The notes: generated by a model from the sequence alone, not told the origin. Positions 32,971 through 41,755 are shown, counted from the first letter of the stretch. The stretch: 64,000 bases of DNA from an uncultured Mollicutes bacterium (GCA_900539595.1 UQCQ01000003.1:82648-146647); one strand, 5' to 3'. Numbers and translations are program-made.

Positions 32971-33963
32971 TTATTGTATTTCGATATCGCGAATCTCTTC
33001 TCCCGCTCCAACGCGGAATAATTTCGTGTGGTCTTGGGTGATAACCAGAAGGTCGAAATCACATTGCTCGTGTTTATCAAACAGATCGAAAGAAGCCCCT
33101 TCCGGGATATCTTCTGGATCAATCCCCCCATATCCTTGCCTGCAGGCGATGAGGTACCCGTCGCTTCGAGATTGGTTATTAAAATGGGAATCTCCGCAAA
33201 GGTGAAGAAGAAGGTGACTTCGAGAACGGGTAAAATCAAAATCGAGGGGACCCGTGTGTCCTTTTCCCCGGTTTGCAAAGGCTTTTTCGATATTTTGAAG
33301 TCTAACCATATTGGGACTTAAAGGGTTGGGATAACGGACCCACGCCCCACAGGAGTTGAAGCAAAAATGGCTGAAGAGGACAAGGGATTTTTCCTTGCAA
33401 GTTTCCAATTGGTTTATGACGAATGCAAGTTGTTCCCCGGATACGTCATATCCCCGGAGGTTTTCCGAAGTATTCAGGAACAAGAAACGGGTGTTGGTTT
33501 TACTATTTACGTAATATCCGTATCCGCCTTCGTTTGTTCCGCTTGTTATAATTCTTCCTTTTTCAGGGGAAATTTTATCGAGAAAATAACGATTCAAATA
33601 AGGGTTTAAACCTTCTCTTCCTAATAAGCCTGGTTTTATGTCGTGGTTTCCTTTGCAAAAGAAATAGGGAATATCTCCAAAATCCATGGCCTTTTGGGTC
33701 AATTCAATGACCCGTTTTGCCTCTTCGTTGCTTTCGCCTACATCTAGTCCAATGTCTCCCCCATTCACGACGAAATCAATTTTGCTGGAGGGGAGAAGTT
33801 CTTGAAGCATTTGCAACTGTTCGATGTGATGAGTGTTCTCTGCCCCCATATGGACGTCAGTAATGAATAAAAGCCGGAAGGAGTGGTCCTCGTTTCCTCT
33901 ACAAAATTCATCGATCCGCTGGTTCACGCGAATCCAGGATTCTTTTATTTTTTCTTTCACCAT
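32971..33963 (-). CDS. Calcineurin-like metallophosphoesterase
   Basis: 330 residues with all motifs of the family: ITDVHMG (DxH), NGGDIGLD (GD), GNHD, then SHFCFN and CGDSHFN (variant of GHxH). No signal peptide, so cytoplasmic. The dimetal centre should be functional; the substrate cannot be told. It ends six bases from the ATPase gene and diverges from the lipoprotein operon. A - strand -10 TATAAT lies near 34000. Confidence 0.87.
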   Translation of the reverse strand: MVKEKIKESWIRVNQRIDEFCRGNEDHSFRLLFITDVHMGAENTHHIEQLQMLQELLPSSKIDFVVNGGDIGLDVGESNEEAKRVIELTQKAMDFGDIPYFFCKGNHDIKPGLLGREGLNPYLNRYFLDKISPEKGRIITSGTNEGGYGYYVNSKTNTRFLFLNTSENLRGYDVSGEQLAFVINQLETCKEKSLVLFSHFCFNSCGAWVRYPNPLSPNMVRLQNIEKAFANRGKGHTGPLDFDFTRSRSHLLLHLCGDSHFNNQSRSDGYLIACRQGYGGIDPEDIPEGASFDLFDKHEQCDFDLLVITQDHTKLFRVGAGEEIRDIEIQ

Positions 33964-34067
33964 GGGGGATTTTCCTCTGAGTGTTTCGACTTTTTCATTA
34001 TAGGCATAAATCCCTCGATTTAAGGAGGGAGACGAAACAAAAGAAGCAAAATAAGATATTTAAACCG

Positions 34068-34083
34068 CTTTCCTTAAGGAAAG
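34068..34083. promoter_or_regulatory. Perfect 16-bp palindrome upstream of the lipoprotein operon
   Basis: CTTTCCTTAAGGAAAG between the divergent metallophosphoesterase and lipoprotein genes, 57 bases before the lipoprotein start. A TACAAT -10 candidate follows near 34111. Probable operator. A smaller CCCTC/GAGGG hairpin lies at 34011-34029. Confidence 0.55.
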
Positions 34084-34139
34084 TTCTAGACCAAACGAGT
34101 AGTCACGTCTACAATGGTTCGGCTTGAAAGGAATGAAAC

Positions 34140-36512
34140 ATGAATAGAAAAAAATTAACACGCGCTTCTATCCTCTTGCTTTCCGCGGCAACGTTGCTTG
34201 CTTCTTGTGGGGCTGGCGGAAATAGCAATGACACCGTCTCTTCCCCCACCGGGGCAGAGTCTAGTTCGACCTCTAGCGGATCTTCGGAGCAGCCCAAACT
34301 CCCGATCAATAAAGAGATTCTTGCCAAGAAATTCAATGAGATTGTCGAGGCGAAATCCTATCGTCTTAGCAAAGTCTCGTTGACGAACGAAGAAGATGAG
34401 CCCTCGTTTGAAGACACCTATTGCTTCGATTCTTATATTCGTCTCGAAAGCAAAGGGCTAAGCCACATTCTCCGCCCGAATTTCGAGGATCCATCGAAGA
34501 CCTCTTCCTATGAATTCGATAACACGGGCAAAACGTTGGAACTACTTTCCATCGATTCGAAATTGACTGGGGATGCCTATGCCCCCTTAACGGATTTATC
34601 GTCGTTCAATCTTTTGTCCGATTATGTTGGAAAAGATGGCAAAGGTACCTTCACCAAGGACGATTTCTTGATGAACGTCGACGAATACGTGGTCAATGAT
34701 TTTGGCCTCGTTTATTCACTTGCCTGCCTTTTGAACCTCAAAGAACGCGCGGACAACGAGCAATTCGTCTACGCGACCCTTTCCCTAGAAAATAACGGGG
34801 ATCTTTCCTTTGTTCTCGTCTATTCCACCGATGGGTTTAAGTTCACGGATTACGCCAAGGGCACTTTCTCCGATTTGAATTCGGCCTCCGCCGGCGCGGA
34901 AGAAGCCTATTTCAAGAACCCCTCTTCCGTGAATATGGTGGAAGAAGCAACTCTTCCGGCGCTTCAAAAAGACGCCTATACCTTCACCGCGGATATTTGG
35001 GAACACCAAGATAGCGAAAAATGGGGATACAACGAAGGAATCAACGTCGTCGCGATGGATCTCAATAGGATTCACCATACCTTTGGCCGTGAAGACTATT
35101 ATTACGATGACCATTATTACCAAAAACAAGAAGACGCCTCCCATGAAGTTTATCTCTCCGGCTCGAACAAGGTCGAAAGCAAGCCGACGGGGCAAAATTG
35201 GTCTTCCTACGTCTATTTGAAAGACATCCTCAAGGCCAATAACCTCATGAAGGTGGGCAATGGCCGTTATCGTTATATCGGATCGAACCCCTTCTCGGTG
35301 TTCTATGGTTTGACGCTTGCCAAATCCTTGGGCAATCAAGACGTCGAATTCATCGATTTCTCCGTTTCCAAAGGGACCCTTACCAATATCGAAGTGAAAT
35401 TCAATTCCTATACCGACCCGACGAATTTCTATTCGAAGGACTGGTACGCTGCTCACATCACGGTCCAAGAAGGCGCGGATATTACCATGCCCGCCCCGCT
35501 TGCCCCGTCAGAAGATGGTTCTCACGACGACATCGCCAAAACCCTCTCCTATTTCCACGACTCATTCCAATTGAAACTATACAATGCGAAAGACCCGGCC
35601 TCCGCCGCATATCTTACCTATTCCAACGTGGAAGGAAGTCGTTACTTGCTTCGTGAAGAAAAGACTTTGAAACCCGGCTCCACGACGGAATATTCTTCCA
35701 AGCGCATCGGCTACGCCATGAACAAGGAGAACAAACTCGTCCAGTTCCTTTACACGAGCCAAAACGACGTGTTCGCTTTGTCCGAACCGGAAGACAAAAC
35801 CCTGGAAGATGTTCTCAACATGAACCTTTCTCCGGATGTCCTTAAGAAAACCGTCATTGAATCCCAGGTTGCCTATAACCTCCGCACCCCAATTTATGAT
35901 TTGACCTCCTCCATCCAAGGCTTCCAACACCTCGACAGCGTCCGCCCGATGACGTTCCATATCTTCTATAAAAACAACGTCTCCAAAAAGCCGCTGAGCT
36001 ATAGCTACCGTTATGAATACAATAACGGCCAATCCAAAGGCGAAGAAATCGGCGAATTCGTGGGACTTGGCGATGACGAAATCGAAGTGGATGCCAATCT
36101 TGCCGCCAAGGTAAAAGAATTAACCTCCTTCTCGGCTCCTTCCACCTGGGAAATGGAAGAAAACGTCTATCCGACCTTGCTTTCCTTCTTTGGCGAATCT
36201 ACGGCCAAACTCATCCCCTACGTCTATGAGCCGACCCTTTTTGATGGGTGGTATGCGATCACGACCAACATCGTTAACAACAAGCCGACCCACGTGCAGA
36301 TCTATCAACCGGATACCTATGTGGACTTCACCGATCCGACCCATTATATGAGCCGCTTCGAAGAAAAGGTTCGTGCGATTCCTGGCATTGTCGAAGGCAA
36401 AGATTCTAACGGCAAAAAGACCTATTACGTCCTCGAAGGCGGGGTCTATACCTTGGGCATCACGATTGGAGAGAACCCCAAAGTCGGCATCGACCTTTAT
36501 ATCCCGGATTAA
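34140..36512 (+). CDS. Large lipoprotein, unknown family
   Basis: 790 residues. Signal peptide with lipobox LASC (Cys near residue 23), then a Ser/Thr-rich linker (SSSTSSGSSEQ) and a large extracellular region. No catalytic motif seen. Residues about 300-450 share a motif ladder with the next protein: a Tyr-rich stretch, GRYRYIG, GTLTNIEVKF and MPAPL match DNTYRYLG, GTLKEMDATF and RPAPY there, so the two are divergent paralogues. GAAAGGAATG precedes the ATG. First gene of a three-lipoprotein operon. Confidence 0.8.
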   Translation: MNRKKLTRASILLLSAATLLASCGAGGNSNDTVSSPTGAESSSTSSGSSEQPKLPINKEILAKKFNEIVEAKSYRLSKVSLTNEEDEPSFEDTYCFDSYIRLESKGLSHILRPNFEDPSKTSSYEFDNTGKTLELLSIDSKLTGDAYAPLTDLSSFNLLSDYVGKDGKGTFTKDDFLMNVDEYVVNDFGLVYSLACLLNLKERADNEQFVYATLSLENNGDLSFVLVYSTDGFKFTDYAKGTFSDLNSASAGAEEAYFKNPSSVNMVEEATLPALQKDAYTFTADIWEHQDSEKWGYNEGINVVAMDLNRIHHTFGREDYYYDDHYYQKQEDASHEVYLSGSNKVESKPTGQNWSSYVYLKDILKANNLMKVGNGRYRYIGSNPFSVFYGLTLAKSLGNQDVEFIDFSVSKGTLTNIEVKFNSYTDPTNFYSKDWYAAHITVQEGADITMPAPLAPSEDGSHDDIAKTLSYFHDSFQLKLYNAKDPASAAYLTYSNVEGSRYLLREEKTLKPGSTTEYSSKRIGYAMNKENKLVQFLYTSQNDVFALSEPEDKTLEDVLNMNLSPDVLKKTVIESQVAYNLRTPIYDLTSSIQGFQHLDSVRPMTFHIFYKNNVSKKPLSYSYRYEYNNGQSKGEEIGEFVGLGDDEIEVDANLAAKVKELTSFSAPSTWEMEENVYPTLLSFFGESTAKLIPYVYEPTLFDGWYAITTNIVNNKPTHVQIYQPDTYVDFTDPTHYMSRFEEKVRAIPGIVEGKDSNGKKTYYVLEGGVYTLGITIGENPKVGIDLYIPD

Positions 36513-36530
36513 TGAAAGGAGTATGCGACT

Positions 36531-38477
36531 ATGAAAAATTTTAAATACATCATCCCCCTCATCCTTCCTTTGCTTCTAGCAGGATGTGGCAACACGGATA
36601 GACCCCAAGATTCCTCCTCGGAATCCCATTTCTACGAGGATATGAAGGACCGCGAAAAGGACGCGGAATATATCTACGACTATTTAATCTACGTGGCCAA
36701 TCACGGCGATTACACCCTCTCCTATTCGATGGAAGGGGTGGAATGCTTTGACTTGTTCAACAAAGATTACTATTACGCCTCCATTCTTCAAAGTGGCGGG
36801 ATGCTTCTCCCCTACGTGGAAAAGGAAGATGAGGACATCCTTTATCGCTTTGACTTAAACCAAAATAACGTGGATATCCTCCTCCCCGAGACGAGCGGCG
36901 GAACCTACGTGAGCTCCGTCAACGAAATCAGCTATTTTTCCTTGTTCACGGACAAAACCCAGAGCCGTTATAACCTCAAAAGCGGCGCGATCAAGAAAGC
37001 GGCGGATGGATCCTTCTATACGGACAACGCGATGGCGAACCTCGTTTTCTGCGCTTCCGTTGGCTATATTTCCTTGGCCCAAAATAATTTAATCCAAGAT
37101 ACGACCTTCTCCATTTTGGAAAATGGCGATCTTGCTTTTACCATCAATGCGCTGAGCATGGATTCTAGCGGCGATTATTCCGAGGCGGTCATCACCAAGG
37201 CCACCTTCTCAAACGTGGATTGCTCCAAACTCGAAGCGGTGGAAGCGTTCCGTTCCTCCTATACTAGTAGGGAATCGTTAAGCGAAGACGCGGCGAAGGT
37301 CCTCCAAGGCGAAACCCTTTCCGCCCACAACGTGATTTCTCTTCACGAAGGAAATGAAGAACCGGTGGAATATGCCACTAGCGACGTTGGCATCTCTTCC
37401 ACGCAGCTTAGCATTCGCAGCCAAGAAAAAGGCCATGAACAGGTCTACGCCCATTTCTTTGAAAACCAAAATGGCGTGGCCAAAATCATCGGCATCAACG
37501 GCCATAATGAAGTCATCGTGGAAAATAGTGACGAAGAGGGTGAGGACATCCAATGGAAAGAACTTGGATGGCCGAAAGACATCTTCTCCGCGAAGGCTTT
37601 CCGTAAAATCAAAGACAACACCTATCGTTATTTGGGCTTAGACGCGGAAGGATTCTTCTATTCTTATTCCTACGTCAACTTCGATATGGCGATTAAAACG
37701 TTGGATCTCGTCGTGGAAAATGGAACCCTCAAGGAAATGGATGCCACCTTCTATCGCTCGGTATCGGATATCGATTCCTCCTATTTCTATTACACGGTGA
37801 AGACCACCTTTGATTCCAAAGCCAATTTTTCTCGCCCCGCCCCTTATGAAGCCAAGGCGGACGATGCGAATCAAAAGAAGGTCGAAAACGCGTTTAAGGG
37901 CTTAAAACAAGGCTCTTCTTACGTAGCCACGATCGAAGACTATGGCTCCCTTACTTCTAGCGTCACCCGCATGACTTTAGCGGACAACATCCTCTATTTT
38001 GAAGTCTATAACCCCGTGACGACGGAAGTTTCCAAACGTCATGGATTCGTCGAAAAAGACGGCAAGGTCATCCCCTTCAACGTGAGCCGAGATGCGACAT
38101 CGAATCGTTTGGTTGCCGTCACTAGCGGAAAATGCATTGAAGGCGATACCTTGGATAACCATATCGGCTTCTCGGCCTCCCCCCTCATTTTCGACATCAA
38201 TTCCAAAAACCAAATCGTCCCGAAGCCGGAAGTTCTTTCCGTCGCGGATGCCCTCATTACCGGAGAAGGCGGAGCTTATATGATTCCGAGCACTCTCACG
38301 ATGCAACTTGACGAAAATTCGCGCGTGCTTAATATCAATTATCGATACGAAGCCCCCTCTGAATACGGACTGGGGTCTGTGAAGGGTTATGACCAAATCA
38401 GTTTCAAGGATTACGGCACCGCTTCCCTCGCCCCGAATTTGACGCTTTCGATTAATGGGCTAACGCCTATGGAGTAA
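36531..38477 (+). CDS. Large lipoprotein, paralogue of the preceding gene
   Basis: 648 residues. Lipobox LAGC (Cys near residue 19), short Ser-rich linker, then an acidic extracellular region rich in Tyr and Asp. It shares SILENGDLAFTI, YRYLG, GTLKEMDATF and RPAPY with the 790-residue neighbour at equivalent spacing but little else, so the duplication is old. AAAGGAG lies ten bases before the ATG; 18 bases separate it from the gene upstream. Confidence 0.8.
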   Translation: MKNFKYIIPLILPLLLAGCGNTDRPQDSSSESHFYEDMKDREKDAEYIYDYLIYVANHGDYTLSYSMEGVECFDLFNKDYYYASILQSGGMLLPYVEKEDEDILYRFDLNQNNVDILLPETSGGTYVSSVNEISYFSLFTDKTQSRYNLKSGAIKKAADGSFYTDNAMANLVFCASVGYISLAQNNLIQDTTFSILENGDLAFTINALSMDSSGDYSEAVITKATFSNVDCSKLEAVEAFRSSYTSRESLSEDAAKVLQGETLSAHNVISLHEGNEEPVEYATSDVGISSTQLSIRSQEKGHEQVYAHFFENQNGVAKIIGINGHNEVIVENSDEEGEDIQWKELGWPKDIFSAKAFRKIKDNTYRYLGLDAEGFFYSYSYVNFDMAIKTLDLVVENGTLKEMDATFYRSVSDIDSSYFYYTVKTTFDSKANFSRPAPYEAKADDANQKKVENAFKGLKQGSSYVATIEDYGSLTSSVTRMTLADNILYFEVYNPVTTEVSKRHGFVEKDGKVIPFNVSRDATSNRLVAVTSGKCIEGDTLDNHIGFSASPLIFDINSKNQIVPKPEVLSVADALITGEGGAYMIPSTLTMQLDENSRVLNINYRYEAPSEYGLGSVKGYDQISFKDYGTASLAPNLTLSINGLTPME

Positions 38478-38482
38478 TACAA

Positions 38483-40195
38483 ATGAATAAAAAACCATCT
38501 CTCTTGCTACTTTCCTCCCTTTTGCTCCTTGCTGGATGCGCGGGCGGGAACCCCTCTTCGAGCGAAACCAAGCCGAATCCTTCTGCTAGCGATTCCGCTA
38601 CCTCGGTTTCCTCCTCTTCCTCCGCTTCGACAAGCTCGACGGTGGAACTAACCGCGGAAGAACGCTTCAAAGCCAATTTCGAAGCCTATAAGAAGAACAC
38701 CATCGCCAATGAGCCTTTGGCGACTTCCTCCTCTTATCAAGAAGGGGAAAACGTTTTCTCGGCTTCCTTTTTCAAAAACCAAGTGGTTCAGCATAATCCG
38801 GGCAACATCACCCTCGTCCGCTCTATCGAAGGAAATTCCTTTTTGGAATTCCGTTTCGAAGGAGACGAACTCGTCGATTTTGCCAAAACCGAGATGAGCG
38901 ATGCCACGAAGAAAGAATTCCAACAAAAAACCTCTCTTCTTTTGGTTAATAACGCCTATGGTTTAAGCGCGAACCTCGGCGTCCTCGATGACTTTGTCAA
39001 AGGCGCAGAAGGCAAAACCTATGAGTATGAAAACGATGTCTTCACTTTGACCGAAAAAGTGACGGAAGAAGGAGCCACCGTCGAAAAGAAATTCGAAGCG
39101 ACGATCCTCGATGAAGCGATCGTAAAACTCGTCACCACGACTTCGACTTTTGCTAGCGAAGCGGATTCGACGCCGGCCTCGACTTCCTCCTCGTCCTACG
39201 AATGGAAGAAAGAAGGAGCCAAGGTCGAAAACCCGGAAGCGGTTTTGGAAGAAAATTACTGCTTCAAGGATATCCAAGCCACTCTCGTCAGCGAAGACGG
39301 CCGTTATTTGGTCGGCAATTCTTATGCGGTAAAGTTTGCTTCCACCAAGAACCCCAAAGCTTCGACGCTTGTGGATGCGATTATCTCAACGATTGGAGAA
39401 GATAACGAATACGTCCAATACAACGCGCGCACAAATCAATTCAAGATTCTAAAAGCCGGCGAAGTGGACATCCCCTTCGTTTCCGCCCACGGGGTTAGTG
39501 GAAGCCTCCACATTGTGACAGAAGATAAGCCCATCAACGGCATCCGCCTCAACCAAGAAGATAAAGAAGTGGTCGCAGGATCTAGTGTTTCCCTCTCCGC
39601 GACGATCCTTCCCATGACGGCGAAAAACCTTTATACCGCGGAAATCACTTCCGGATCGGAATTCGCTACCCTTACTGGCAACGTGGCGGATGGATATACC
39701 CTCCAAGTGAAAGAAGATGCGGCTGCAGGCAGCAAGATCGTAGTGACCTTCACCTCGATCCAAAGCAAAGCCGATGGCAGCAAAGCCGTTGCAAGTAACA
39801 CTTTCACCGTGAAAGCCAAATCGACGGGTGGCATCACCTCGTTGATTCTCGGAAACTGGGAAAGCGACGGTTTCTATGGAGTCCTTTCGTTGAAATTCAA
39901 AGAAGACCGCACGGGCACCGTCCATTATTTCTCGCCGGACGATGGGACGGAAGCCTATTTCCAATTCACTTGGAACAATGCGACGGAAGCCGCTTTGGCC
40001 GATGAAGGCAGCTTCATTGAAGTGAATGAGGACGGAGCTCCCGTCGAAGATTCCTGGTTCATCTTATCCTCGTTTGTCTATACCGACAGCAAAATTACCT
40101 TAACGATGGAACTAGCTGGCATCGGAGAAGAAACGCCGGTTGAATTCACCAAAGTTCTTTTTGTTAGTGATCTCGGGGGCGGCATCACTTACTAA
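38483..40195 (+). CDS. Lipoprotein with Big_2-like domain
   Basis: 570 residues. Lipobox LAGC (Cys near residue 19) is followed by a long Ser/Thr linker to about residue 52. The segment INGIRLNQEDKEVVAGSSVS begins an immunoglobulin-like Big_2-type repeat (about 350-450), and a C-terminal domain of about 110 residues starts at ILGNWESDGFYG, reminiscent of lipocalin-like stress domains. The GGAG site lies inside the end of the preceding gene, so translation is coupled. A strong terminator closes the operon. Confidence 0.78.
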   Translation: MNKKPSLLLLSSLLLLAGCAGGNPSSSETKPNPSASDSATSVSSSSSASTSSTVELTAEERFKANFEAYKKNTIANEPLATSSSYQEGENVFSASFFKNQVVQHNPGNITLVRSIEGNSFLEFRFEGDELVDFAKTEMSDATKKEFQQKTSLLLVNNAYGLSANLGVLDDFVKGAEGKTYEYENDVFTLTEKVTEEGATVEKKFEATILDEAIVKLVTTTSTFASEADSTPASTSSSSYEWKKEGAKVENPEAVLEENYCFKDIQATLVSEDGRYLVGNSYAVKFASTKNPKASTLVDAIISTIGEDNEYVQYNARTNQFKILKAGEVDIPFVSAHGVSGSLHIVTEDKPINGIRLNQEDKEVVAGSSVSLSATILPMTAKNLYTAEITSGSEFATLTGNVADGYTLQVKEDAAAGSKIVVTFTSIQSKADGSKAVASNTFTVKAKSTGGITSLILGNWESDGFYGVLSLKFKEDRTGTVHYFSPDDGTEAYFQFTWNNATEAALADEGSFIEVNEDGAPVEDSWFILSSFVYTDSKITLTMELAGIGEETPVEFTKVLFVSDLGGGITY

Positions 40196-40216
40196 TTAGC
40201 ACACTTTCTAATAATT

Positions 40217-40241
40217 GGTGGCGGGGTTCCGCCACCTTTTC
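40217..40241 (+). terminator. Terminator of the lipoprotein operon
   Basis: Perfect 8-bp stem GGTGGCGG-GGTT-CCGCCACC followed by TTTT. Confidence 0.9.
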
Positions 40242-40246
40242 CTTTC

Positions 40247-40302
40247 CATTAGTTGCACCTTTTTACAGGTCATTCGACTTCATTAATTGCACCTTTTTGC
40301 AA
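40247..40302 (-). repeat. Direct repeat pair at the 3' end of the ATPase gene
   Basis: Two units about 33 bp apart on the - strand, each with the core (T)GCAAAAAGGTGCAATTAAT or a close variant (the second has GTAAAAAGGTGCAACTAAT). The first unit encodes the ATPase C-terminus LQKGAINE. The whole 56-bp segment recurs upstream of the gene at 41700-41755 with five mismatches. Confidence 0.85.
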
Positions 40303-41652
40303 TTTATCCAAATAGAAAGACAAATAATAAAGAGGTAAAGTTAATAGGTTGGTTTCCTGATCATAACCATACTGATTGCTAGAAATCTTGATGGCCAGGC
40401 CATTGCTATTGTGGGCGCGGAATTCTTTTAATGAATTAAGATTGCTTCGGCCTTTCTTAACGTCAATGGGGGTGGGACATCCGTCGATATCGAGAAGGAA
40501 TTCCATTTCGGAATCCCTTTTTCCTTTCCAATAGAATAGACCGATCCGTCTTGCGCTTAATTCGCAGGCGACATAATTTTCAAAATATATCCCAGAGAGA
40601 GCATTGCTTTTATTGGTTAAGAACGTTTTGACGTTTAAACCGCTTTGATAAGTAAACATTCCCATATCGGATAAATAAAGCCGCGTTAAGGAATCTTCCT
40701 CTTTTACAAAAGGGGTCGTGACCTTTTCTTTTAATAAGAAGGACTGGTTGACGACTTTGGCGGTTACCAGCCAAGCAATGGGGTTTGCCATATCCCTTCC
40801 TTTGGCTTTTTCTTCCACCAAAGAAAATTTGAAATTCTTATTCTCTTTATTTAATTGACGATAGATATCGCGGTATACGGCGCGACTTCGAACGATGGAT
40901 TCGGGTGAAGCTTGATATAAATCCATGTCAGCAAGATAGTCGTCATAAATTTCCTGCAATTTATTTACAACGGCTTGTAGCCCTAGAGGACCGTTTTCCC
41001 TATTCTTCAAGTAGGTGTCTACGACTTCTGGCATGCCTCCAACAAAAAGATAATTTTGCAGGGCGTCCAACGCCTTTTGATGGATAACGGGTTCTAAGGG
41101 GATTTGCTTTTGAAAATGCGTGGATAGGTAATCCAAAAGTCCGGGGTTATCATTTAACAGGAATTCATCGAAAGTCATTGGGAAGACGTAGAGCTGGTTA
41201 ATTTTTCCGACAGGAAAAAGAAATTTGGTATCTTTCGCATATTGGCCTCTTTTATGGGCATCGCGCATGATTTTTAACCGAACCAAAGATCCTGTGACGA
41301 TGACGGGAATCTCCCGGTGCTGCTCACAGAAGTGCTTCATCATTTTGACGATGGGAAGACAATCTTGGGCTTCGTCAAAGATCAAAAGATGGTCTTTGTC
41401 CGCCTTAAAGTCGTAGGTCAATTCGATGTAAGCTAGAACATCGCTCAATTTGCTATTAGAGAAAACGTAATCGACAAAAGTTGTATCGTCTGAGCAGTCA
41501 ATGCGAAGGTAACGGTTTGGAAAATGCTTTTTCGCGAATAGTTCTTCAATTAAATAGGATTTTCCCACCTGCCGGGCTCCCCAAACCATTAAAGGCTTAC
41601 GGTCGGGAGAAGTAAGCCAGTGTTCTAAATCTGCTAAGTATTTTCGTTTCAT
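40270..41652 (-). CDS. AAA ATPase with DUF4143 domain (subtype B), between direct repeats
   Basis: 460 residues. Walker A GARQVGKS (25-32), Walker B LLIFDEAQD (89-97), sensor VTGSLVRLK, VGGMPEVVD, and a C-terminal SEMEFLLDIDGCPTPIDVKKGR in which the nuclease-like E-x-K is D-V-K. It has about 30 more residues than the gene at 31669. Its last residues, LQKGAINEVE, are encoded by a repeat unit that occurs three more times, in near-identical form, just upstream of its own start. It sits alone and antisense between the lipoprotein operon and the glycan locus. Confidence 0.88.
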   Translation of the reverse strand: MKRKYLADLEHWLTSPDRKPLMVWGARQVGKSYLIEELFAKKHFPNRYLRIDCSDDTTFVDYVFSNSKLSDVLAYIELTYDFKADKDHLLIFDEAQDCLPIVKMMKHFCEQHREIPVIVTGSLVRLKIMRDAHKRGQYAKDTKFLFPVGKINQLYVFPMTFDEFLLNDNPGLLDYLSTHFQKQIPLEPVIHQKALDALQNYLFVGGMPEVVDTYLKNRENGPLGLQAVVNKLQEIYDDYLADMDLYQASPESIVRSRAVYRDIYRQLNKENKNFKFSLVEEKAKGRDMANPIAWLVTAKVVNQSFLLKEKVTTPFVKEEDSLTRLYLSDMGMFTYQSGLNVKTFLTNKSNALSGIYFENYVACELSARRIGLFYWKGKRDSEMEFLLDIDGCPTPIDVKKGRSNLNSLKEFRAHNSNGLAIKISSNQYGYDQETNLLTLPLYYLSFYLDKLQKGAINEVE

Positions 41653-41665
41653 GGTTGTATTTTTT

Positions 41666-41755
41666 CATTAATTGCACCTTTTTGCAAGTTTTTTAACTCC
41701 ATTAATTGCACATTTTTGCAGGTTATTCGGCTTCATTAATTGCACCTTTTTGCAT
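41666..41755 (-). repeat. Three tandem 34-bp repeats upstream of the ATPase gene
   Basis: On the - strand three units carry GCAAAAAkGTGCAATTAATG, at 41755-41734, 41724-41700 and 41690-41666. In each the AAGGTG (or AATGTG) would be a ribosome binding site and ATTAATG a start. TTGCA and TGCAA form a small inverted repeat around it. A - strand frame entering from 41914 ends VRHMQKGAINEAE in the outer unit, mirroring the ATPase tail, as if left from an earlier gene copy. The rest of 41757-42013 shows nothing certain. Confidence 0.85.

Noticed and set aside
34785..35468. 227-codon open frame on the - strand inside the lipoprotein gene
   Set aside because: It is a shadow of the 790-residue lipoprotein, whose codon bias leaves the opposite strand free of stops. 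Composition (Ile, Gly, Val runs) is that of an antisense frame and there is no Shine-Dalgarno.
41666..41755. 34-bp tandem units as a CRISPR array
   Set aside because: The intervals between cores are about 12 bp and partly similar, units contain ribosome binding sites, and one unit is coding. No cas genes.
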